DNA of 64,000 nucleotides from Himantopus leucocephalus. Its lineage: Eukaryota; Chordata; Aves; Charadriiformes; Recurvirostridae. The DNA is taken from positions 70,067,908-70,131,907 of the forward strand of contig RSEF01000004.1 of the NCBI GenBank assembly GCA_003993805.1, read 5' to 3'. Made by a program: the position numbers and the translations under genes. This document shows, one piece after another, positions 35,808-46,100 of the stretch. Under the pieces are notes generated by a model that saw only the letters and a list, made by a program, of their open reading frames with translations, did no database searches and was not told the DNA's origin. Every line of letters starts with the position of its first letter. Within the stretch, counting starts at the first letter, position 1.

Positions 35808-38042
35808 AAATCCGGGTCATTTAATCAGGCTACTTAGTGGTAAAGGTGCAATTTCATCCTTATCACAAAGAATCACTTAAGGTATAGAACGAAATCAAGT
35901 TTAAATTCTTTATGAGAAATTGTTTTTTATTGTCTTTTTGTATTCCAGTGAGAAGGGCACAGGTGGAAGATTTATTTCTTTCCTTAAAGTATTCAGGGAA
36001 CTACATGTATTCCAGACATAACCAACTTAGGTTAAAGAACTTAATTGTAATTGCTCTTTGATGTGTGGTGACTTCTACTTTCTCTGTCTCGGGCACCCAT
36101 TGCTTTCAGAAGAATATTTATATCTTTATCAGTGAAGCCTATGAGAGGTATGGTCTAGATGCCAGATTTCAAAATATAGCTCTTGCCATCTAATAGGAAA
36201 GGTAATGCTTTTTCTCACTTACTTTGCAATGCAAGCCAAATTGTTTTAAAGAGAGCTCTAAAACTAAGCACATAAAAGCAGCCCTTGCAGACAATAAAGC
36301 CCACATGATGAATGTTTATTCCCGGTGCTACTAATGATGAAGGTTCTTGGCTTGAATGATAAGTGGGCTTGGTATCTATCACTAAAATGTCAGCAGCTTA
36401 GAGGGCAGAATTTTAGCTCTAAGGACAGGAGTTTCTGAAGACCTTCACTCATTAGTCACTGCTTGTGCACAAGGATAAATCCTGTTATGCACAGTCATTC
36501 TCTGTTCTGAGTTAATCAAAGTAATAGTTAACACCAATACGCACTTGAAATAAAGCTTACACGCAACTGTGGCAAGCAGTTAACAGAATGAAGAAGGTGT
36601 ATCGTGCTGATGGTGTTGGAGCAATCACTGGGGGAACGTGAAGTTTGTATTAATAGTGGTTGACTCTTCAAAAATAATATGATTTATGCAACAGTTTAAG
36701 TTTTTCTGTGTAATATACAGGACGTTTGATTTAAATTTAGGGGAACCCAAGAATATTTGAGTATTCCAAGAAAGCTTATCTGGTTTTCGTTTTAGAGCTG
36801 ATTCCAGAAATGGTGTAAATCTGCATTGCCCTTCCTTTAAGATAGGGAGCATTTCCAGTATCCGAGAGTTTGGTTCACCACACCTGAGGTAGTAAACTGA
36901 AGGACACAATAGAGGTTGAGGAAAAATAGCAACAAGAGAAAAGTGTACTGTATAATTTCACCATGTTGCACTACAAATGAAAGCACTGACTCATCATTTT
37001 GTTAATTACTGCTGTAATATCACGCTAAATGAATAGGTTTGGGGAATCAGTTGGAGTAGAAACAAACAGGAATTTACAGCAATTTATAGAAGTAATGGTG
37101 AGAGTTTTTGTATGAAAAAAATGTATTCTCAGCAGAGAAGATATACTATTGGGACTTCCTTTTGTTTTTGTGAGAAAAATGGCAGAGAACATAAACATCA
37201 TATTTCTTTACATTTCGGCATTCGGTTTCAGTAGTATTTAGTGATGTGCTATAAAACAGACTTCTTTTGAATAATACTGGAGACACCGTAACCTAGGTAT
37301 CAACTTTTCAGCTGATGTGAATCAGTATAACACTAAACTTCAGTAGAGTGACATGGATTCTTACGGGTGATGGCTCTTTCCAGCATGTAAAAATCTGTGA
37401 ATAAAGGCAAGAATGTGATTCCAGTCAAGAGGATGGAGATATTCTAGAATTTCATTATTTTCATAGAAGATAATGAGCCTTACTGTGATTTCTGGAAATA
37501 GTTTCAGGTTTTAGTTTTCTCATTCATGGATAGCAATAATACTTGAATCCTGATTTTCTTACATTTTAACACTAGATAACTACTGTCTTTGTGGGTTCAT
37601 ATATATAGAAAGAAAGAAAGTGGTTTCACTTCTGTTCTGTGACAGGAAGGAGGGGACTACTAAACCAAAGAAACTCATACATGGCTTTCACATCTGTAGA
37701 GACAATTTACAAGATGGCTTTTACACCTTCTTTGTGGTGTAGCCTCTACAAAAGTAAAATCTGCAGTTTCCTTGGAAACAAAATTTTGTGCCATTCAAGA
37801 CTTTGAAGTTAAAAAGGATTCTTACTCTTTTCTTAGTTATACTGCATTTTGGTTCTGGAGTCAAACATGACTCTCTTTGATATGACATGAAAAATACAAA
37901 TGGAACAGAAAATCAGGTAATGAAAATGATAGCTGATGTCTGTGAGGAATCTGAATTAACAGAAGCTTCATGAAATTGCTTTTTTTTTTTTTTTAAGTTA
38001 TATGCCACATTTTCTGTACCTTGAATTCATTAATCAGTGGAC
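35808..38042. other. Non-coding stretch, nothing recognised
   Basis: A+T-rich. Contains a short AAAG run at about 37605-37620 and a T-run of 16 or so near 37980-37994. No gene or repeat family seen. Confidence 0.5.
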
Positions 38043-38047
38043 AAGTG

Positions 38048-38082
38048 TGTCGTGGTTTAGGCCAAAACCTCAAACCAGGACA
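38048..38082. mobile_element. 35-bp LTR-like mini-insertion with 5-bp target duplication
   Basis: The 35 bp start TGTCGTGGTTTAGG and end CCTCAAACCAGGACA, so the ends form an imperfect inverted repeat of about 14 bp with retroviral TG...CA termini. They are flanked on both sides by AAGTG (38043-38047 and 38083-38087), a perfect 5-bp direct duplication. The end sequences look like the two outer tips of bird ERV LTRs. It is therefore either an LTR with almost all of its inside deleted, or a tiny non-autonomous element mobilised by the same integrase. Confidence 0.6.
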
Positions 38083-38087
38083 AAGTG

Positions 38088-38974
38088 ATAGGGACTAGAG
38101 CACAGAAACACAGGTTTTATATTTTGTCCTTACCAGAAACTTCCGAATTGATTTGAGCAAATCACCTTATTTCTCACCCAAACCTTTGAATGCTTTTAAC
38201 CAAAAGTTGGCATTTGGAGGAGGTTGAATGGTTTAAAATTTTCCGGAACATCAAAATAGCTTATGATGACAATTCTGAATCCTTTTTGATGACAATAAGA
38301 GAAAGTAAAGTCTACTTTCTCTAATCCATTAGACTGTAAACTCCATCATTTATATAACACATAATTTCCTGGGAATTATTGTCTTAACTCTCTCCTCATC
38401 CTGGAGGACCTTGAACACCTTTTATCCTTTAAGGTACTATGTAACATCTTGGTGTGGATTGCTCTCAACTGCTTTTCACCGAAGCCATTCCATCTTACAT
38501 GGAATACTTACATATGCATTGAAAAAGAGAAATAATAACCCTAATAATTACTATAAACAGCAAAGTTTGTATTTTAGATATTTATATAAATTAGAACTGA
38601 AGTCAACAGAAAAAAACGAAAATTATCTCATTTCATTCTACCTCAACATATGCAAGAGTACTGTGATTGGGAAATCGACTGGCAAGATGGAGCTAAGATA
38701 AAGAGAAAATTCATTCGGGGAGAGCTCTATAACTAAGATGAAGGGTAGAAGGGAGGAAAGCCTCTTCTTCAGAAACGGAGTGACATCCTGTACGTTTAGT
38801 ACTTTCTTTCCATGGCTTTCCTCAAAAAAGATATTTCTTTTCATGCTGAATGAAACACACTTCTCAATATAAAAGAAATACTTTTAATTTTCTGACCAAA
38901 AAGAAGTTTGTTTTCAGTCAGTGCAAATGTGGGTTTTTTTCCCTTCAGACCTTGCCCAGAAAATATTATTCACC
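38088..38974. other. Non-coding stretch, nothing firm
   Basis: A TTAGACTGTAAACTCC word near 38330-38345 recalls the same SINE family as the copy at 38975, but the flanks do not support a second copy. Confidence 0.45.
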
Positions 38975-39175
38975 TATTTCCTGAGTCTGCGCCTCAGCTT
39001 CTCATCTTTAATATGTGGTTAACAATACTTCCTTTCTTCTGCTGTTTGCCCATCTATTCTATTTAGATAGTAACCTTCCAAGAGCAGAAGCTATTTCTCA
39101 TTTAATTAGAGGAATTTATAGCACTCTAGTCTCAGAGAGGGCAACTAGACACTACTGTATCATAAATAATGAAAG
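38975..39175 (+). repeat. Amniote MIR/CORE-SINE-like element, 3' part
   Basis: About 200 bp align by eye, in order and spacing, with an old amniote SINE. The parts are a TCTGYGCCTCAGYTTCTCATCT block, an AACAATACTTCCTTTCT block, TATTTAGATAGTAA-CTT...AGCAGAAGCT (family: TTTAGACTGTAAGCTC..GGGCAGGGAC), and the 3' end ACTAGACACTACTGTATCA-AAATAATGAAA (family: CTAGGCGCTACTGTAATACAAATAAT). The 5' tRNA-like head is missing. Such copies are shared among turtles, birds and mammals, so the insertion is old. Confidence 0.78.
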
Positions 39176-40341
39176 TATATCTATGAATAGTGAATTCACA
39201 CAGAAATTTCACTGGGACAGTTGATAACGCAGAGCAACACATTGAAATGCACTGAATGCATTGAAATGGTGAGACTGTTGGTCTGCAGTGTAATTCACAT
39301 AAGGCTCTGGTTTTAGTTGCTCTTCCAAATTATTAAAACTTTAGGGGGGTGGGGTGGGGTGGGGGGGTGTTGGAAGATAATGCTGTAGCAACTATTCCAG
39401 AGCATTGTCTTGGTAGGGGACTGTTACAGCCAGGACAATAGTTTCATGATTATGAATAATAAGGCAAGAATCAAAAAACTAATTATTTACTAATGACCTG
39501 TTTTCCTTTATATTTAATTCACGAGAACGATCAGTCATAAGGACTCCTTTTTTTTCCATGCTTTTCAGTATTACTGTTGGTTGTTTTTTCTGTTAATTGT
39601 TTAACTGTTACCTTTAATAAAGGTTTACTTTATCATCATTATCATTAATCATGTTATATTCCAGGAGTGACACAATCAGCAAACCCTTAAACTACACCTC
39701 ATCTCACAGCTGGTCAAGACTTGCACAGAGAAAATAGAAAGCAATTAATTAACTTTTTTGAGCTACTTTTGAAGTTGCTCTGTACCCATTTTCCAGCAAT
39801 TTCTGAGAGTTCATAGACCTCTTGAAAAGAAGCATATTCAAAAGCATTAATGAAATGTATGTAGCTTTTTGCTTGAAAAATTGGTGCATTAAGTACATCA
39901 GAGAGGAAATGGAAATGTAACGATTTATATTCTAACCTATTCTAAATTAAACTTAGATGAACTCTTGACTCAAATTTATGAATTATTTTTTAGTAGTGAA
40001 TCTGAATAGACATTCGCAGTATTGAACAACTCAGCACATCATGTTCTGAAGTTGAAGTTTCTGTGCCATTAGTGGGTGCAGTATTTAATCAAGGCAATAA
40101 GCATGTGCATGCATTCACATGTGGATGCACATGTCCAGATTCATTCTCCGTGGGATGATACGTACCACCAAAATGCAGTCTTTTATTCTTAAATGCAAAT
40201 GTGTAGCATCTGGCCCCATTGATGACATAAATGAGCAAAGAGAGAGCTTCTGACAGGATTTAGGAAGTAAGTAAATGCAAAACTTAATGGAACTACATTA
40301 ACAATGATACAAGATAAAGTTATGAATATGTTTCTTAAAAG
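39176..40341. other. Non-coding stretch with G-run and hairpin
   Basis: Apart from the G-quadruplex run at 39344-39369 and an inverted repeat at 40102-40133, nothing was recognised. Confidence 0.5.
39344..39369 (+). repeat. G-quadruplex-forming run
   Basis: Pattern G6-T-G4-T-G4-T-G7 on the plus strand: four G-runs with single-T loops, the geometry that gives the most stable parallel quadruplexes. It stands alone in A+T-rich DNA. Confidence 0.85.
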
Positions 40342-40611
40342 GTTAAGCAGAAATATATAGCCACGACAAAATNGTTAAGCAGAAATATATAGCCATGACA
40401 AAATAATTACGATGTAGGTTGATATCTGCCTGGCTTGGCTATTCTATTCAGCTTTTAACATTACAAAGATGGAAATATTCCAGCAATACCAGAATTATAC
40501 AAATGGGNTAATTACGATGTAGGTTGATATCTGCCTGGCTTGGCTATTCTATCCAGCTTTTAACATTACAAAGATGGAAATACTCCAGCAATACAAGAAT
40601 TATACAAATGG
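40342..40611. repeat. Two overlapping join duplications with single Ns
   Basis: 40342-40372 recurs at 40374-40404 (one mismatch; N at 40373). The next piece, 40404-40507, recurs at 40509-40611 (three mismatches; N at 40508). Two successive N-bounded duplications within 270 bp point to a tiny contig placed between two others without removing the overlaps. Confidence 0.85.
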
Positions 40612-42492
40612 ATGAAAATGAACATTTAAAATAAGAAACTGCAATTTCTGCTATGGTCTGTGCATGAAAGAGTAAAATGTTGCAAAGGATTTACTGACCA
40701 AACACCCAGCACATATCTTGAAAGACTCTAAACATAAAGATTGCATTCAACTCTGCAGTCGTTCTCTATCTTTTATAAAAACCTTCAACCTTAGAAGAAG
40801 CTCAGCTAAAAAACATCTGGATCAAACATGGAACTTACACTTTCTGACAGTCCCAAACTTCATTTCCTTTATAATGAGAAAAACTGTCACAAACTTACTC
40901 AGCACATTTGAAATTCAGTGTTTCTCTCTGCCTTAATGCTGTGATATAAGATATCTAGAGCAAGCATGTTTTTAGAAGGCTGTACAAGAGACACACTTCT
41001 TGAACCACCTGGAGAACCACCCTAGCTTTTATGAAGAGCTTACTTTTTTTCCCCCCGTGCCCCAAGGTGCACCCTATGAATTTAAGGTTAGGGCTTCAGG
41101 ACCTAGTCTGGTTCTTCTCCCTCCTGCTTCTACCAACCTGCCTCATTTTGCAAACAATGTCCACCATCAGCCTTGTGTAGCTTCTGTCTAAACCTTCTTC
41201 GTTTTTTGTTAGGGAGAAAGGTAGAGATACAAATAAGAATGTGATTGAGCAAAGTACTTGTTGGTCACAAAAAACCTACCAGGCAGGAAGCAAAAGCTGA
41301 AGGGAGGAATCTACTTTTAAAACATATTTAACTACTGCCGGTTAGATGCTAATATAGCCCTAATTTGAAAGTACAGTTTGCCAAGAAAAGAGGAAACAAA
41401 ATGGAGTGTAATTGAAAGAGCACAAAAGAAAACTAATATATGCTGATCAGCCTTTCTCGGTGGATGGGTGAAACAATCGGTTTTGTTGCAGAACAAGTTG
41501 ATCAAACATTGAACAGAACAAGTTGATCAACTGTTTCGGATGGAAACATTTTTAGATTTAGACCTCCATTATTTATATGCTTAATGCAAACTAGAAAGGA
41601 TCAAGAAGCAAAAACTAGAGGGTTTTTATTTTTGCAAGCAGCAGGCCATGACACAAGCAGAAAGGGGCAGTTTGTGTAACTTCTGTTGGATGAGAGTGAC
41701 CTGTAGAGTTGACAGTTTAGGCATGTCTTAGGCATGTTTAGTGTAACCTCATCTAAAAAACAAGTGTGCATATGGATTATTTGCCACATTTGCCTTTATC
41801 TTTAGGCAAGTACAGAATTGCCAGGTGATAGACAGACCAATTTCTGTATCAGCTTAAAAACAGCAGCAACAATATGTGGATTGTTTTAGACTGTGAAATC
41901 ACAGTGGGTGACAAGGTTAATTAAATGAACTCTAGAGAACAAGCAGTAGTAGATCAGAATTTCTATGAGACATTTGACAAGGCATGGAGCGCCCAAGTCC
42001 CACATCTCAACAAGGAGAGCATTGTATGATCTTTACTCACACTTTGAGCACTTGAAGCTGACTCCCAGGCCCCCACTTCTCAACCTGTGTACTACACACT
42101 TGAAAAATTACATGCACTATGCAAGACATGGTGAGGAGTAATACTTTCTACATGGGCGCAACATTAGTCATTAATGTTAATAACCTATGCTAAATCTAGA
42201 AAGTATCTACCAAACACCAGAAGAAAGCAGATATTCTGCCTGCTGAATGGGGCAGATGTATGTCCAAGACAGGAGGATTCAAAGGGCTGATGGTGGGCAT
42301 CACCACAGCCGCACAGCTTCAACTAGTCCGAGGTTGGTGGGTCAAGCAGGTTACGTCAATACTAGGAACACGCCAGTCGGCACCAATCCACACTTACCTA
42401 CGCAAAGAGGCCAGAAATCAGGAAGAGTCTTTCCTGCCATGATTGCACATCACAGTTATTAAAGAGCATTATTTCAGAGTATGCCCTTGTTT
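40612..42492. other. Non-coding stretch, nothing recognised
   Basis: Contains a spaced 17-bp direct repeat (41489-41505 and 41514-41530), each copy with the palindrome TTGATCAA. No gene was found. Confidence 0.5.
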
Positions 42493-42603
42493 CAAGACAG
42501 TTACATTTAATACTGCTAAATAAAGCAAGGTGAGAGAGCAAGCCAAANCAAGACAGTTACATTTAATACTGCTAAATAAAGCAAGGTGAGAGAGGAAGCC
42601 AAA
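42493..42603. repeat. Near-identical tandem copies around a single N (assembly join)
   Basis: 42493-42547 recurs at 42549-42603 with one mismatch; N at 42548. Confidence 0.85.
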
Positions 42604-42766
42604 GCGTGGAACCACCAGATGTTCACTCTGTTTAGTTGTTAACATATTTCCCTACTCCAAGGCAATAATTTCCAAAAGAAATTATGGGTGAGGCGGAACC
42701 AGGTTTGTTTCCTTTTAGACTACAGTCTTCTGTACTATCCCATCAGACGCTGCAGCCTCAAGTCTC

Positions 42767-42866
42767 NNNNNNNNNNNNNNNNNNNNNNNNNNNNNNNNNN
42801 NNNNNNNNNNNNNNNNNNNNNNNNNNNNNNNNNNNNNNNNNNNNNNNNNNNNNNNNNNNNNNNNNN
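42767..42866. other. Assembly gap of 100 N
   Basis: Exactly 100 unknown bases. Real length unknown. Confidence 0.95.
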
Positions 42867-43161
42867 TTACTGGGATGGCAGGTGTGGATTGTCTGTCTTG
42901 GTGTAACCAGTAGCTTGGGTTCCCATGACAGGAGTGAAATCTACACTCCAAGGTTGCCAAGGAGGTGGCACATCCCCTGCACTTTGTGTGAGGTACATGG
43001 CAGCGGGGCACANNNTTACTGGGATGGCAGGTGTGGATTGTCTGTCTTGGTGTAACCAGTAGCTTGGGTTCCCATGACAGGAGTGAAATCTACACTCCAA
43101 GGTTGCCAAGGAGGTGGCACATCCCCTGCACTTTGTGTGAGGTACATGGCAGCGGGGCACA
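42867..43161. repeat. Identical tandem copies around NNN (assembly join)
   Basis: The 146 bases 42867-43012 are repeated without change at 43016-43161, split by three Ns (43013-43015). Identity plus the 100-N gap just to the left marks a short contig overlapping its neighbour. The unit itself is G+C-richer than its surroundings and I do not recognise it. Confidence 0.88.
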
Positions 43162-46100
43162 ACAGCTCCTGCTGGAGGAGCTGTAATCTTACATTCGGTA
43201 CAGTAAAAATAGAAGACATATCAGTTAACTCCCACCTGCTGGAGGTGCTGTGGGGCTCCTGAGCCAGTACTAAATTCCTAACGCCAAGAAATGCAGTTCT
43301 GTACTAAGAGTCTGTCAAAGCTGACACAAACAAGCATCCTGAATAAATAGTTTGTGATAGTTTTGCATAAGCATGTGCTTTCTGCTGGTCAATGGTAGTT
43401 AAAGATTTATATCTGCTACGTTACAGCACTGGGAATACAAATGCCCATGAGGCATATTCACGACAGCATGAGTGTTCTTTGGAACTTCTTCACACTTACA
43501 GGGTTTTTGGCTGTCCCACAACCTTTACTCTGATGCACTTATTTTATCTGTTTCTGGATCACGTCAGAGAGAAATCAAGTTTGCAGTGATCACTGGCGGT
43601 GATATAGCTGCAATACATGAATATAGTCAAATGCAATTGATATATAAGCATCATGCCATAACACTACTGGTTCTCATCAGTGGTAACATTAATCTACTAA
43701 CAGTATCAGCACATCCACTGAGACACTGAATGTGTACAATATATCTTTTCAATCAGAAGCAATGTCCCACTGATGTTCTCTATTCCTCTATTGAAAACGA
43801 TGAGTAAGAGACCACGTGAGTGTTTTAAGAGTTTCCCATTGAGAACTTCTGTCTCAGGTTCTGCTGATGTAGAGATCCCATCCATTTCCCTGTAATCCTT
43901 ATTACAAGGTATTTCTCAGGTTGCCTGCCTTTGAGGCTTCATTGGATGCACATGGTGACCTTTCTGCCAGGGAAACCCAGCTGCAAGTGGAATTTTAGAG
44001 TGTGTGTAAAATAATGGATGCTGGCACCTCCAGAATTCTTTTTTATTTGAAATAATATTCCTTTTCCCAGAGTCACTTAAGAGTACTACTAAGTGCTTGG
44101 AAACAAGATGATCATCATCTGTCACCTATCTGACATGCTGTAGTACACAGCGTAAGGCAAGAGACCAGTCTCCCTCAACAGGTGTAAAATAGCTACCTGT
44201 AGTCCAACTGGTTAGCTAATGCTTAAGGTCTGTTTCAAATCAGAGAAGAAACTGTTTTATACAGTCAGGAACATATTTTGGGTGACTTCATATTTTTTCC
44301 TNCCCCCCCCCCCCCCAAGTATTTCTTATGTCCCTGGACAGAGGTGCAATAAACAACAAAGGGCAGTTTTCATTCTTCAGAAGTTCAATCTGTCTCTCTA
44401 GCCAGATATCTGCCAAAAAGCAGCTTTCCTCACTGTTTCCTTCTCCAGCTAAATTCACTTCTATCTTTTCAATCCTTTATCCTTGAGACTTTCCATAGAG
44501 CTTGGCAGTTCTTTTGCCATAACGTTTGTTCTCAGTTCTAGAAACAGCTTTACTTTTCCAGAGTCCTTGTTCCAGCCTCTTTATGAAGACCTGTGCCTCT
44601 AACAGCAGCTTTTCTTCTTTCAGCCATCTCCAAATAGGAAGCAATTTCATTATTCCTTCATTTAACCTGAAAGAGAGTTGAACTAGCATGCTATTGTCTT
44701 CAGTGAAGCGTGATTGTTGATAGATAAAATATGTCATTAGCAACCAAAAATACCACCAAATGTAGTGAGAGAACAGTACTGTGAGCTCCATTTTTTAAAC
44801 TAGAAAGCAGAATAAAGTACTTGCTTTTTTTGTTATGATTACTCTTCAGTCCTCTTCTCATAAGAAAAACCGTGTAGGTAAGATACTGACCTTTTGGTAC
44901 ATTTTGTAAAATGGATACTTATTTTATATTATCATAATGTTGATAAATAACAACATACAATCCATATGTGAATTCTAAGATAGCAGCAGCCAAATATCAC
45001 TTTAATGAAATAACTCATTAAATAACTAGGGGATTCATTACACTATCCAAGCGTGCTTTCACACCAGTAATAATTCAGCAATTTTAACAGGAAGAAAAAG
45101 GAGGACAAGAAAGAAAAGACTATAAATAATCCTGTTCTCCCAAGAAGCCTGCTTTCTTTTCCTCTCGGGGTCACAGAGTGAGGTGTATCTGCTTCTGAAT
45201 TAACGTACAAGGATCTACTCATATGACAAGGTTATTACTGGTAGACAAGGTTAGATGCTCCCTGTGTGTCAGACAGCTAGTTCACAGCAACTTCTTTGTG
45301 CTTAATAATAGGTGTCAATTCTTGAGAAATTATTTTCCTTTGTCTTTCACGTGAACAATGCTCACATATTTATTCTCAGTGTAATACCAATGGTTGAAAA
45401 CGCAGACCAGGTGGCATCCACTGACCACATAATACAGATTCATACAGGAGAGCTTCATTCTGGCTACCAGTGTTGGCATACAAAATCTATTTCTAGGAAA
45501 ATTTTTTTTCAAAAAACTTGGTGTAACTATGCATTGCAGAATAGCACGACATGAAGACCATGGTTATTAATATCCATAAACCTCCAGTACGTACAATTCA
45601 TACAATTTGATTGTCACAGCCTGGGTCAACACAATGTATTGTTTACTTGGCTCTCCAAGATGAATGTGAAGTATTTAGAGCAGTTATGTCTTCCACAGAA
45701 TGCAACAATACTCTTGGATTTTTCTAGGGTACGGATAATTCTCTACAGTTAATTTTTTATCTTCATCTTTTTTTTTTAGACAAAACTATGTGCTTCCCCT
45801 TAAATTGTTTTTTATGGTTAAGAATGTTTGTTTCAGCTAAACATTTTGATATTTTATGTGAAAATTCAAACCAAAATGGTATTATAAAATGTAAACACAG
45901 TGACATTTTGAAAATGTTTTATCGGAATAAATTTTTATAAACAAAATATTTCACTATCTTCAGTAAATTCCTTCCAGCATAATTTTTTTGTCACATCAGC
46001 ATTGTCATATTTGAAGATAAATAAAATCTTTCTGAAGACTAAAAACACTTTATGGGGCATGAATCCTATTTTTTCCACAGCTCTACCTTTTCTCTTTAGA

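Noticed and set aside
42684..43160. Frames crossing the 100-N gap and the duplicated 146-bp unit
   Set aside because: They exist only because Ns are read through and the unit is written twice.
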